NCBI RefSeq assembly: GCF_014204985.1 | Contig: NZ_JACHMP010000001.1 | Location: 3,038,001-3,102,000, forward strand | From: Streptosporangium becharense | GTDB lineage: Bacteria > Actinomycetota > Actinomycetes > Streptosporangiales > Streptosporangiaceae | Length of the DNA stretch: 64,000 nucleotides | Direction: 5' to 3' | Shown: positions 1 to 11,490 of the stretch, piece by piece | How the letters are laid out: each line of letters opens with the position of its first letter | Numbering within the stretch: the first letter of the stretch is position 1 | Notes under the pieces: model-generated | Databases searched by the model: none | What the model was told of the DNA's origin: nothing | The model's input: only the letters and a program-made list of their open reading frames with translations | Translations under genes and position numbers: made by a program

Positions 1-185
1 CTTCTGGTGATCTCCAAGTGAGGCGCAAGTGCGTCCTGCGATGCTGAGCGCGCGGCGCTGCGATCTCAGGAGACTTCGGAGACTTCGCCCATGAACCGGT
101 CCTTCGAGGCCGATACGGATAAAGGCCGATACGGATAACGGTGACATACCCGCGCTGTTCCCCGGCCGTTAGGGAGGATGTCATC
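1..185. other. Upstream non-coding stretch with a 16-bp tandem repeat
   Basis: No convincing gene lies before the kinase. Bases 107-122 are repeated exactly at 123-138 (a 16-bp unit containing GGCCGATACGG). A stop codon at 19-21 in frame 1 could end a gene that begins left of the window, but only six codons are visible, so no call is made. A GGGAGG ribosome-binding site at 172-177 belongs to the kinase. Confidence 0.5.
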
Positions 186-2510
186 ATGCCGGACCGTGCG
201 CCTCTGCGGCCCGAGGACCCCGAGCACGTGCGGGAGTACCGGCTCACCGCCCGCCTCGGCGAGGGCGGCCAGGGAACGGTCTACCTCGGCGAGTCCCCCA
301 CCGGAGCCCGCGTCGCGGTCAAGCTGCTACGCGCCGACCTCACCCAGGACGCCGAGGCCATGGAACGCTTCGTCCGCGAGGTCAGCACCACCCGGCGGGT
401 CTCCCCGTTCTGCACCGCCGCCGTGCTCGACACCGGCGTCGACCACCACCGCCCCTACATCGTCAGCGAGTACATCGATGGACCCACCCTGCAGGAGGTC
501 GTCACCACCGAAGGCCCGCGCGAGGGCGCCGTCCTGCACCGCCTGGCCATCGGCACCGTCACCGCGCTGGTGGCCATCCACCAGGCCGAGATCGTGCACC
601 GCGACTTCAAACCCTCCAACGTGCTGCTGGCGCCCGACGGCCCCCGCGTGATCGACTTCGGCATCGCCAAGGCCCTGGACCGCACCTCCACCCTGACCGG
701 CACCGCGATCGGCACCCCCGCCTACATGACCCCCGAGCAATTGGAGGGGAAGAACGCCGGATCGCCGGCCGACATGTTCGCCTGGGGCTGCACCATGGTG
801 TTCGCCGCCACCGGGGCACCGCCGTTCGGCACCGACAGCCTGGCCGCCATCTTCAACCGGATCATGAACCTGACCCCGGACCTGTCGGCCATCACCGACC
901 CGGCGCTGCGCGAACTGGTCGGGCACTGCCTGGCCAAGGACCCCACCCAGCGGCCCACCGCGAGCGAGGCGCTGATGCGGCTGCTCGGCCACGCCACCGG
1001 GGCGAGCGGCATGACCGGTGAGGCGAGCACCGGTTCGGCGCTGCCGGCCGCGCCGCAGGGCATCCTCGCCCAGGGGTCGGCTGTGGCGGCCCAGCACACC
1101 GGTCCCGGTCCCAACGGATACCCGCCCGGCACCCTGCCCGGCGCCGCGTTCCTCTCCCCGCCCGCGAGGGTCGAGGACCGCACCTGGTACGGCAGCGGGT
1201 CCACCGGCGGACAGCCGTACCCGGCCGAGCAGCACCGCCACCCTCAGCAGAACCCGCCGCCCCAGCAGGCGTACCACCAGGCCGGACCCGGACCCGGACC
1301 CGGACCTCAGCAGGCGTACCACCAGACCCACAGCGGCGCTCCGACCTTCCCCTCCCACCCGGCTGCGCCGTACCAGGGGGCGGTCGCTGCGGCATACCCG
1401 CCGCAAGGCGCCGCACCGGCCAAGAGCCGGCGCGGACTGTGGGCGGCCGTCGGCGGCTTCGCCACCGTGGTCCTCGTGGCCGGCGGCATCGTCGCGGTGG
1501 TGAACAACGGCTCGTCCGACACGCCGGCGACCCCCCGGGCCGACAGAACCGGACAAGCGACCGGCCGGTCCACCCCCGGCCCCACCCCGGCCCCGGTGCC
1601 CACGGCGGACCAGGAGATCAAGCTCCCCGACAGCTCCATCACGATCCACGAGAGCTACGAGGACCCGATCAAGCTGACCTCCTACACCCTGGCGAGAGGG
1701 GACGACTACAGCCTCTACATCCGCGAGACCAACACCCGCCAGTTCGTCAAGAACAACACCTACCGGGACTACGTGCTGAACTCCTCGGGCACCCAGGCCC
1801 TCGCCACGAATCGTGACTACGACTCGAACAACGAGGAGTACATCTCGATCGTCGACGTCAGGACCGGCGGGGCCAGCGCCGTGAGGATCACCAAGTCGCC
1901 GTTCTACGCGACCTCCCCGCAGTGGTCGCCGGACGGTACCAAGGGCATGTTCAACCTGTACGAGACGGACGAGGAACCCGACATCGCCCCGCAGCTCTAC
2001 GGTTACGCGATCGTCGACATCGCCACGAAGAAGGCGACGGTCGTCCCGGTGAAGGGCATCGGGATATGGCCCTTCTTCTGGCGAGCCGACAGCCGGGCGA
2101 TCGGTGCCTGGTTGAGCGACGTCGACACCAAGAAATACCTTCGCTTCTACGACCTGCAGGGCACCCCGCTGCAGACCCTGCGGGATGTGGGCGAACCGAT
2201 CTGGATCGATGGGGAGAGCGTCAGTCCGTCCGGCGCGCTGATGATCACATCCTGCCCGGAGACCAACGAGATCTGCCTCCGGTCCACCACCGCCACAGCC
2301 GGTGGAGAGCCGAAGGTCCGGATCCCCTTCTGGACCGAACGGATCATCTGCTGGTACGACGACCGGCACATCGTCGCCTGGCAGCAGGGGGACTCCGGCC
2401 AGGAGGCCGTGGTGATCGACTTCAAGGGCAGGGTGAAGCGGGTCCTCGCCACCAACACCGAGAGCGAGGACACCACGCAGCAGGCCATGTCCTTCACCAG
2501 GACCGGCTGA
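186..2510 (+). CDS. Membrane Ser/Thr protein kinase with extracytoplasmic TolB/PD40-like sensor region
   Basis: A 774-residue Hanks-type kinase. The start at 186 is preferred over a GTG at 141 because GGGAGG sits 8 nt upstream. The kinase domain spans about residues 18-267, with the glycine loop GEGGQG (25-30), catalytic Lys46 in VAVK, HRD at 138-140, DFG at 157-159, and TPE in place of APE at 182-184, so it looks active. A proline/glutamine-rich linker (about 275-412, with GPGPGP runs) leads to one membrane segment (about 419-439). The remaining 335 residues would lie outside the cell and contain a YATSPQWSPDGT motif typical of PD40/TolB beta-propeller blades. The inferred role is envelope signal sensing with cytoplasmic phosphorylation. 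The ligand and substrates cannot be read from the sequence. It is convergent with guaB3. Confidence 0.9.
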   Translation: MPDRAPLRPEDPEHVREYRLTARLGEGGQGTVYLGESPTGARVAVKLLRADLTQDAEAMERFVREVSTTRRVSPFCTAAVLDTGVDHHRPYIVSEYIDGPTLQEVVTTEGPREGAVLHRLAIGTVTALVAIHQAEIVHRDFKPSNVLLAPDGPRVIDFGIAKALDRTSTLTGTAIGTPAYMTPEQLEGKNAGSPADMFAWGCTMVFAATGAPPFGTDSLAAIFNRIMNLTPDLSAITDPALRELVGHCLAKDPTQRPTASEALMRLLGHATGASGMTGEASTGSALPAAPQGILAQGSAVAAQHTGPGPNGYPPGTLPGAAFLSPPARVEDRTWYGSGSTGGQPYPAEQHRHPQQNPPPQQAYHQAGPGPGPGPQQAYHQTHSGAPTFPSHPAAPYQGAVAAAYPPQGAAPAKSRRGLWAAVGGFATVVLVAGGIVAVVNNGSSDTPATPRADRTGQATGRSTPGPTPAPVPTADQEIKLPDSSITIHESYEDPIKLTSYTLARGDDYSLYIRETNTRQFVKNNTYRDYVLNSSGTQALATNRDYDSNNEEYISIVDVRTGGASAVRITKSPFYATSPQWSPDGTKGMFNLYETDEEPDIAPQLYGYAIVDIATKKATVVPVKGIGIWPFFWRADSRAIGAWLSDVDTKKYLRFYDLQGTPLQTLRDVGEPIWIDGESVSPSGALMITSCPETNEICLRSTTATAGGEPKVRIPFWTERIICWYDDRHIVAWQQGDSGQEAVVIDFKGRVKRVLATNTESEDTTQQAMSFTRTG

Positions 2511-2570
2511 ACGGACGAGCACCACATCCTGGTTCGAGGTGGTCACCGACCGCCGACGTGCCGGAGACGA

Positions 2571-2601
2571 CGAACGCCCGGCCGATTCGGCCGGGCGTTC
2601 G
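2571..2601. terminator. Bidirectional hairpin between kinase and guaB3
   Basis: A perfect 14-bp stem (2571-2584 with 2588-2601) with a 3-nt loop lies between two convergent genes, 60 nt after the kinase stop and 29 nt after the guaB3 stop. There is no clear U tract, as is common for actinobacterial terminators. Confidence 0.75.
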
Positions 2602-2630
2602 CGATCTCTTGGTGAGGCGCGGGCGGGGTG

Positions 2631-3746
2631 TCAGGACTGCGGGGCCACGACGACCTCGACCCGCTGGAACTCCTTCAGGTCGGAGTATCCGGCGGTGGCC
2701 ATCGTCCGCTTGAGCGCACCCATCAGGTTCATCGAGCCGTCCGCCACCGAGGACGGGCCGTGCAGGATCTGCTCAAGCGTGCCGACCGTGCCGAAATGCA
2801 CCCGCTTGCCGCGCGGCAGCTCGGGGTGCTGCGCCTCCGAGCCCCAGTGGAAGCCGTGTCCGGGCGCCTCGGTGGCGCGGGCCAGCGGGGAACCGACCAT
2901 GACCGCGTCGGCGCCGCAGGCGATGGCCTTGGCGATGTCACCGGAGGTGCCCATGCCGCCGTCGGCGATGACGTGCACGTAGCGTCCGCCGGACTCGTCC
3001 ATGTAGTCGCGCCGGGCGGCGGCCACGTCGGAGATGGCGGTGGCCATCGGCACCGCCACGCCCAGCACCGTACGGGTGGTGTGCGAGGCTCCGCCGCCGA
3101 AGCCGACGAGCACCCCGGCCGCGCCGGTCCGCATCAGGTGCAGCGCCGCGGTGTAGGTGGCGCAGCCTCCGACGATCACCGGGACGTCGAGCTCGTAGAT
3201 GAACTGCTTGAGGTTGAGCGGTTCGGCCCGCCCGGAGACGTGCTCGGCGGAGACGGTGGTGCCGCGGATGACGAAGATGTCGACCCCGGCGTCGATCACG
3301 GCCTTGTGGTGCTGGATCGTGCGCTGCGGCGAGAGGCGGACGGCCGTGGTCACCCCGGCGGCCCGGATCTCCTCGATGCGGCGGCCGATCAGCTCGTCCT
3401 TGATCGGGGCGTCGTAGATCTCCTGGAGCCGCTTCGTGGCGGCCTCGCCGGTGAGCCCGGCGACCTCCTCCAGCAGCGGCGTCGGGTCGTCGTAGCGGGT
3501 CCACAGCCCTTCGAGGTCGAGCACGGCGAGCCCGCCGAGCCTGCCGACCTCGATCGCGGTCTTCGGTGAGACCACGCTGTCCATGGGGCTCACCACCACG
3601 GGCAGGTCGAAGCGGTAGGCGTCGATCTGCCAGGCGATCGAGACCTCCTCCGGGTCGCGGGTGCGACGGGAGGGGACGATGCCGATCTCGTCGAGCGCGT
3701 AGGCACGACGGCCGTTCTTGCCGCGGCCGATCTCCACCTGAGTCAT
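2631..3746 (-). CDS. guaB3: GuaB3-family IMP dehydrogenase-like protein
   Basis: A 371-residue TIM-barrel protein of the IMPDH/GMP reductase superfamily without the CBS pair found in its neighbour GuaB. The start is placed at the ATG of MTQVEIGRGKNGRRAYALD; an upstream in-frame ATG would add 14 residues unlike the family. The phosphate-binding stretch DGGMGTSGDIAKAIACGA and the MVGSPLA motif are intact. In the loop where GuaB has GPGSICTTR, this protein has GGGASHTTR, so the catalytic cysteine position is histidine. The paralogue lies directly downstream of guaB (66-nt gap) as in mycobacteria and streptomycetes, so the two are probably co-transcribed. The reaction is uncertain: membership of the family is clear, IMPDH activity is not. 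Confidence 0.9.
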   Translation of the reverse strand: MTQVEIGRGKNGRRAYALDEIGIVPSRRTRDPEEVSIAWQIDAYRFDLPVVVSPMDSVVSPKTAIEVGRLGGLAVLDLEGLWTRYDDPTPLLEEVAGLTGEAATKRLQEIYDAPIKDELIGRRIEEIRAAGVTTAVRLSPQRTIQHHKAVIDAGVDIFVIRGTTVSAEHVSGRAEPLNLKQFIYELDVPVIVGGCATYTAALHLMRTGAAGVLVGFGGGASHTTRTVLGVAVPMATAISDVAAARRDYMDESGGRYVHVIADGGMGTSGDIAKAIACGADAVMVGSPLARATEAPGHGFHWGSEAQHPELPRGKRVHFGTVGTLEQILHGPSSVADGSMNLMGALKRTMATAGYSDLKEFQRVEVVVAPQS

Positions 3747-3812
3747 ATGTCTATACTTCCCGTTTCGTGCGTGTACGGCCCGCGCCACGGAGGCGGAGCC
3801 GTACGGTGCCTG

Positions 3813-5708
<1,896 letters not shown>

Positions 5709-6731
5709 ATGCGTACTGACACACCCCCGCCGCACGACCCGCTGGAGACCCTGGGTCTCACCCCCGCCCAGACAGCGCTCTACAACGCGGTGCTGCGCCT
5801 GCACAGAGCCACCTGCGCGGAGCTCGCCGAGGCCACCGACCGCTCACCGGAACCGCTCGGCCGTGAGCTGGCCGCCCTGGTCAGGCTGGGCGTGGTCGAC
5901 GAACAGGGCGGTGAGTATCTGGCCCGCCACCCCGCCGCCGCCCTCGGCCGCCTGATCGCCGACCGGCTCGACCGGCTGGCCGCGGAGAGCCGCAGGATCG
6001 ACACCGTCCTCGGGTCGATCCGCAGCCTCATCCACCAGTACGACGCCGGGCTCGACCACCAGAGCGGCGACTTCGCGGTGGACCTGGTCAGCGGGGCCGA
6101 CGAGCTGTACGAGAGCGTGATCGGCATGGCGGTGCAGGCGCCGCCGCTGGAGCTGCTGTACACCGTCCCGGACAAGCGGACGATGAGCGACTTCGCCCAC
6201 CGGTACGCCGACCAGTGGATCGGGGCCCAGCGGGCCGGCCTGCTCTCCTGCCGGGTCGTCGTCGCGGTCCGCACGCTGGAGATCCCCGGCGTGCGCGACA
6301 AGCTCGACCGGTTCTCCCTGGCGGGGGCGGAGATCCGCACCCTCGGCACGGTGCCGAGCTGGTTCCTGGTCGCGGGCTCCGGCGCCGCGGGCATGCCCGC
6401 CCAGTGGGGCGGCACGCTGCCGGAGAACGCCTACCACTTCCACCTGGTCCGGGCCGTCATCGTGGTGGCCGCGCTCCGTTCCCTCTTCGAGGAGCTGTGG
6501 GCCCGCGCGGCCCCGCTGCCGTGGACGCACCGCGACGACGGCGTGGTGCGGGTTCTCCGGCTGGCCGGGCAGGGGATGCCCGATGAGATGATCGCCCGCC
6601 AGCTCGGGATCTCGGTCCGGACGGTGCGCGCTCGGTTCGCCGACGCCATGGCCGAGCTGGGCGTGCAGACCCGGTTCCAGGCGGGCGTGGAGGCGGCCCG
6701 GCGTGGCTGGCTCTCCCGGGACGCGCCGTGA
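5709..6731 (+). CDS. TrmB/LuxR-type helix-turn-helix transcriptional regulator
   Basis: A 340-residue two-domain regulator. The start is placed at MRTDTPPPHDPLETLGL, with AGGAG 10 nt upstream. Residues about 15-75 resemble a TrmB-type winged helix (LTPAQTALYNAVLRL, then an AELAEATD helix). The middle (about 95-265) resembles the effector/phospholipase-D-like part of this group of actinobacterial regulators. The C-terminus carries a LuxR/GerE helix-turn-helix (MIARQLGISVRTVRARF). Such genes are common orphan regulators in actinomycetes; the ligand and target are unknown. It stands alone, divergent from guaB. Confidence 0.8.
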   Translation: MRTDTPPPHDPLETLGLTPAQTALYNAVLRLHRATCAELAEATDRSPEPLGRELAALVRLGVVDEQGGEYLARHPAAALGRLIADRLDRLAAESRRIDTVLGSIRSLIHQYDAGLDHQSGDFAVDLVSGADELYESVIGMAVQAPPLELLYTVPDKRTMSDFAHRYADQWIGAQRAGLLSCRVVVAVRTLEIPGVRDKLDRFSLAGAEIRTLGTVPSWFLVAGSGAAGMPAQWGGTLPENAYHFHLVRAVIVVAALRSLFEELWARAAPLPWTHRDDGVVRVLRLAGQGMPDEMIARQLGISVRTVRARFADAMAELGVQTRFQAGVEAARRGWLSRDAP

Positions 6732-6762
6732 CCGGCCGGCTCTTCCGAAGCGGTCACCGTGA

Positions 6763-6847
6763 CCGGCTCGCACGGGGCTCCGCGTCCGGCTTCCCGGGAC
6801 GAGGGCCACGCTCCGGCTCGCACGGGACTCCGCGTCCGGCTTCCCCG
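6763..6847. repeat. Two 35-bp direct repeats, period 50
   Basis: The sequence from 6763 to 6797 recurs from 6813 to 6847 with one or two differences (CCGGCTCGCACGGG, then CTCCGCGTCCGGCTTCCC in both). The pair fills most of the gap between the regulator and the DUF5319 gene. No open frame with actinobacterial codon bias uses it. Confidence 0.7.
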
Positions 6848-6915
6848 GCATCGGCCCGCACCGCGCCGGCTGTCGCAGTCGTCCGGTTCGAGGGTTGTCC
6901 GTAACATCCAGGCCA

Positions 6916-6921
6916 TAAGGT
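6916..6921 (+). promoter_or_regulatory. Probable leaderless -10 (TAAGGT) of the DUF5319 gene
   Basis: TAAGGT fits TANNNT and lies 6 nt before the GTG start, placing a transcription start at or next to the first codon. No convincing -35 is seen. Confidence 0.45.
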
Positions 6922-6927
6922 GGGATT

Positions 6928-7305
6928 GTGCTCGACGATGTCCCTCGCGACCCCTTCGCGGACGACCCCGACGACCCGGCGGCGGCGCTGGGAGACTCCA
7001 GCGATCTGGAGCCGCTGACCTCGGACGAGCGTGACGAGGCCATGACCGACCTCGCCGACGTGGAGGTCTTCCGCTCGCTGCTGGAGCCCCAGGGAGTGCT
7101 CGGTCTGGTTCTCGACTGCCCCGAGTGCGGCGAACAGCACTACTTCGACTGGGACCTGCTGCGCGGCAACCTGCGCCAGATGATCGAGAAGGGCCGGCCG
7201 CAGGTGCACGAGCCCGCCTACCAGCCCGATCCCTCCCAGTACGTCAGCTGGGAGTACGCCCGGGGCTACGTCGACGGCGTGATCGACACCGAGGAACACC
7301 GCTGA
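6928..7305 (+). CDS. DUF5319 family protein (Rv3412-like)
   Basis: A 125-residue acidic soluble protein of unknown function. It contains a CxxC pair in LDCPECGEQHYFDWDLL, suggesting metal or redox binding, and a conserved C-terminus around YVSWEYARGYVDGVID. A gene of this family sits next to sigD/rsdA in mycobacteria (Rv3412) and near the shbA sigma gene in streptomycetes, and the position is the same here. The GTG start follows a possible leaderless promoter. Its 3' end overlaps the opposite-strand RsdA-like gene by 40 nt. Function not known; placement in the family is by sequence pattern and synteny. Confidence 0.85.
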   Translation: MLDDVPRDPFADDPDDPAAALGDSSDLEPLTSDERDEAMTDLADVEVFRSLLEPQGVLGLVLDCPECGEQHYFDWDLLRGNLRQMIEKGRPQVHEPAYQPDPSQYVSWEYARGYVDGVIDTEEHR

Positions 7306-7484
7306 TCCACGTCGTCGGCCAGCGCCGACAGCAGGCGGACCGCGGGGTCGCCGGAGGCGGTCGTCAGGGGCGCCCTGCGGGAGAGCGCCTCCAGGACGGC
7401 ATCGGTCTCGGCCACGGCCGGATCCTCTTCCGGTCCGTACCGGCGCACCGGACGTCGCGGGTGAACCGTTGTCATGATCTTCAT
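7266..7484 (-). CDS. Very short RsdA-like anti-sigma candidate
   Basis: A 72-residue open frame directly downstream of the SigD-like sigma gene (73-nt gap). Its middle (AVAETDAVLEALSRR, then DPAVRLLSALADDVD) resembles the N-terminal sigma-binding segment of the mycobacterial anti-sigma factor RsdA. Mycobacterial RsdA is about 300 residues with a membrane anchor; here only the sigma-binding segment remains and there is no transmembrane part. The start could be the ATG at 7484 (GGAG only 2 nt away) or at 7475. The 3' end runs 40 nt into the DUF5319 gene on the other strand. It may be a minimal cytoplasmic anti-sigma or a decayed one; position and motif support it, experiment does not. Confidence 0.5.
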   Translation of the reverse strand: MKIMTTVHPRRPVRRYGPEEDPAVAETDAVLEALSRRAPLTTASGDPAVRLLSALADDVDQRCSSVSITPST

Positions 7485-7557
7485 CGCTCCGGATCGTCGC
7501 GGGCCCCGCTCCGCGGTCAGAACCTGCGCCCGCGTCGGTCGCCCGACCGCCCCGCGG

Positions 7558-8226
7558 TCAGGCTATCGACTCCAGCTCCGCCATCGCCCGCAGCCGGGCC
7601 AGCGCCCGGTGCTGGGCCACGCGAACCGCGCCTGGTGACATGCCCAGTACATTACCGGTCTCCTCGGCGGAAAGGCCCGACACCACTCTGAGCAGGAGCA
7701 GCTCGCGCTGGTTGTCCGGCAGCCTGGAGAGCAGCCTGCGGGCGTGCTCAGCCTCGATGTAGCGCACCACGGTCTCCTCGGGGCCCGGACCCTCGTCGGG
7801 CCCGTCGGGAAGGTCCTGGGTGGGCACGGCGGAGCGCACGGAGCTGCGCAGGGCGTCGGCCACCTTGTGCGAGGCGATGCCGAAGACGAAGGACGCGAAG
7901 GGGCGTCCCATGTCGCGGTAGCGGGGCAGCGCGGACAGCACCGCGATGCACACTTCCTGGGCCACGTCGTCCGCGATGTGATACTGACCGGACACCCGGC
8001 CGAGACGACCACGGCAATAACGGACGACCATCGGCCGCAGTTGCGCGATCAGAGATTCGATCGCGCTGCGATCCCCCTGAACGGCGAGGCTCGTCAGATC
8101 CTTGAGATCATCCCTATGGGCGACCCCTTCAGATCTCGTCGCAAGCCTCACCCCATTTTTGGCGTCGGCGACGCATCCCTCGGTCACGTTAGGCATGATG
8201 CCCGCCCTGATAGTGCCTGTCGTCAT
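7558..8226 (-). CDS. sigD: SigD/ShbA-like ECF RNA polymerase sigma factor
   Basis: A 222-residue sigma-70 family protein of the ECF type. Region 2 is visible as [19 protein letters not shown] followed by [18 protein letters not shown]. Region 4 is [19 protein letters not shown] with the helix-turn-helix [20 protein letters not shown]. Its place between an RsdA-like gene and groEL matches M. tuberculosis sigD and streptomycete shbA. The exact start is unclear: ATG at 8226 has no good ribosome-binding site, and ATG at 8196 is an alternative. The first 50 codons use more A/T at third positions than the rest, so the N-terminus may be mispredicted or recently changed. Confidence 0.88.
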   Translation of the reverse strand: MTTGTIRAGIMPNVTEGCVADAKNGVRLATRSEGVAHRDDLKDLTSLAVQGDRSAIESLIAQLRPMVVRYCRGRLGRVSGQYHIADDVAQEVCIAVLSALPRYRDMGRPFASFVFGIASHKVADALRSSVRSAVPTQDLPDGPDEGPGPEETVVRYIEAEHARRLLSRLPDNQRELLLLRVVSGLSAEETGNVLGMSPGAVRVAQHRALARLRAMAELESIA

Positions 8227-8417
8227 AGCAAACGGCTACGGATTGGTCACATTGAGGCGGAGATAACTCCCGGTAATCACCTGATGACTGTGACGACTAC
8301 GGCATGTGTAAATATTTCATTCGATCGCTAAATACGTCGCCTATTCGTTAGAACGGCGTTTGACCGTCGCGTGCCGGGAGACGCGCCGCGGCCGCTCCGG
8401 TTCACCGCGAAACGCGA

Positions 8418-8447
8418 ACGGCTCGCGTCCCGGGAGACGCGAGCCGT
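8418..8447 (-). terminator. groEL terminator
   Basis: A perfect 12-bp stem (8418-8429 with 8436-8447) and 6-nt loop sits 17 nt beyond the groEL stop codon, followed on the minus strand by a weak T-rich stretch. Confidence 0.8.
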
Positions 8448-8463
8448 GCTTGGAAGCGGGGGA

Positions 8464-10119
<1,656 letters not shown>

Positions 10120-10180
10120 TCAAAGCCCCGGGCGCTCGCGCGGCCCGGGGCTCGATACGTCATCTTCGGTGAAGCGAGAA

Positions 10181-10492
10181 CTACTTCTCGATGATGGCGA
10201 GCACGTCACGGGCGGAGAGCACGAGGTACTCCTCGCCGCCGTACTTCACCTCGGTGCCGCCGTACTTGCTGTAGAGGACGACATCGCCCTCCTTGACGTC
10301 GAGCGGGATGCGCTTCTCGCCGTCCTCGTCCCAGTTGCCCGGACCCACCGCGAGGACCTTGCCCTCCTGGGGCTTCTCCTTGGCGGTGTCCGGGATGACC
10401 AGGCCGGAGGCGGTGGTCTGCTCGGCCTCAAGCGGCTGGACCACGATACGGTCGCCGAGCGGCTTAACGGGAACCTTGGTGGCGGTCGTCAC
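10181..10492 (-). CDS. groES: Co-chaperonin GroES
   Basis: A 103-residue 10-kDa chaperonin forming the lid of the GroEL chamber. It starts at GTG ([18 protein letters not shown]), set by GGGGAGG 6 nt upstream; an open frame extends 34 codons further but runs through the leader. The mobile loop ([13 protein letters not shown]) and roof region are intact. First gene of the groES-groEL1 operon, with the CIRCE element 90-116 nt upstream of its start. Confidence 0.98.
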   Translation of the reverse strand: MTTATKVPVKPLGDRIVVQPLEAEQTTASGLVIPDTAKEKPQEGKVLAVGPGNWDEDGEKRIPLDVKEGDVVLYSKYGGTEVKYGGEEYLVLSARDVLAIIEK

Positions 10493-10581
10493 GTCGGACC
10501 TCCCCTTCAGATTTGAATGATCTAGAAGAGGCGACCAGCGGTCTGCCGTCGCGGGTGTCAGACCTGACCTCGTCGCATGGA

Positions 10582-10608
10582 TTGGCACTCTCACGGGGAG
10601 AGTGCCAA
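10582..10608 (-). promoter_or_regulatory. CIRCE operator (HrcA site)
   Basis: TTGGCACTC, nine spacer bases, then GAGTGCCAA: a perfect inverted repeat differing from the CIRCE consensus TTAGCACTC-N9-GAGTGCTAA at one symmetrical position in each arm. It lies just downstream of the -10 of the groES promoter, where bound HrcA would block transcription. Confidence 0.95.
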
Positions 10609-10614
10609 TACGGA

Positions 10615-10643
10615 ACAGTATGCAAGGTGGCCTTGACAGTCAA
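10615..10643 (-). promoter_or_regulatory. groES-groEL1 promoter
   Basis: On the minus strand TTGACT (10638-10643) and TACTGT (10615-10620) are separated by exactly 17 nt, a near-consensus housekeeping promoter. The CIRCE element begins 6 nt after the -10. Confidence 0.88.
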
Positions 10644-10790
10644 CACGAGCCACCCCTTCTGCGCTTCAGGCGAACGTCAAACCCTGCCCAAACCATCCAC
10701 ATCGCCAGGTGAAACACCGGGTGCGCATCTCACGGAACGGGGAACGTACGCATGGGACGGGCAATCGGACGGCGACGGGAATGTGACCGG

Positions 10791-11471
10791 ATGACCACTC
10801 ATGGCGAACGCGGCGACGCTACGGTGAGCGATGTGACCAGCACGCTCAGCGAGAACACCGGTGCCCGCGACGTGGTCCGCGACCCGCTCGCGAACTGGCC
10901 CCTGCCTCCCCCCGGAGGCTGGACGGCCGACGACCTCGACCGCCTGCCCATCGACGGCCCCAACGGCGAGCTGGATCTGTTCAAGCACGTCGAACTCGTC
11001 GATGGAGCCCTCATCCTCATGTCCCCCCAGAGACGTTTCCACGAGTACCTCCTGTACGGCCTGCGGACCGCCCTCAACGAACAGGCGCCCGGCGACCTCA
11101 AGGCGGTCATGCAGATGGACGTCACGCTCGGGCCGAGACAGCGCCCGTGCCCGGATGTGGTGGTGGTCGGCAGCGAGATCGCCAAGGACCGGTCCCGCAC
11201 CTCCTACACTCCGGACGAGGTCCATCTGGTGGTCGAGGTCGTCTCACCGGAGTCCGAGTTCCGCGACCGCGAGGTGAAGCCCAGACGCTACGCCGAGGCC
11301 GGCATCCGGCATTTCTGGCTCGTGGAGAACAGCGACGACGAACCGGTCGTCCACGTCTACCGGCTCGATCCCGTCACCCGCTCCTATGTCCCCACCGGCG
11401 TCCACAGCGGCCGTCTCAGGGTCACCGCCCCGTTCCCCGTCGACGTCGACCTCGCCGAGTTGCCCGACTGA
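10791..11471 (+). CDS. Uma2-family (DUF820) putative restriction-like endonuclease
   Basis: A 226-residue protein with the PD-(D/E)xK fold signature of the Uma2 family: PDVVVVG, then VHLVVEVVSP, then a lysine in REVKPRRYAEAG before IRHFWLVE. These families are multi-copy in actinomycetes and cyanobacteria; their biological role is not established. The start is uncertain. An ATG at 10752 has a GGGGA 8 nt upstream but its codons lack GC bias at third positions; ATG 10791 is used here; GTG 10824 is possible. It is divergent from groES and 19 nt upstream of the methyltransferase gene. Confidence 0.8.
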   Translation: MTTHGERGDATVSDVTSTLSENTGARDVVRDPLANWPLPPPGGWTADDLDRLPIDGPNGELDLFKHVELVDGALILMSPQRRFHEYLLYGLRTALNEQAPGDLKAVMQMDVTLGPRQRPCPDVVVVGSEIAKDRSRTSYTPDEVHLVVEVVSPESEFRDREVKPRRYAEAGIRHFWLVENSDDEPVVHVYRLDPVTRSYVPTGVHSGRLRVTAPFPVDVDLAELPD

Positions 11472-11476
11472 GGCGG

Positions 11477-11482
11477 TAGCGT
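11477..11482 (+). promoter_or_regulatory. Probable leaderless -10 (TAGCGT) of the methyltransferase gene
   Basis: TAGCGT fits TANNNT and ends 8 nt before the GTG start, inside the 19-nt gap after the Uma2 gene. Confidence 0.35.
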
Positions 11483-11490
11483 CGGGTGGC

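Noticed and set aside
327-2546. Long open frame (739 codons) opposite the kinase gene
   Set aside because: Antisense shadow of a high-GC gene: the kinase frame has all catalytic motifs, whereas the reverse frame shows no family and has low-complexity Gly/Arg composition.
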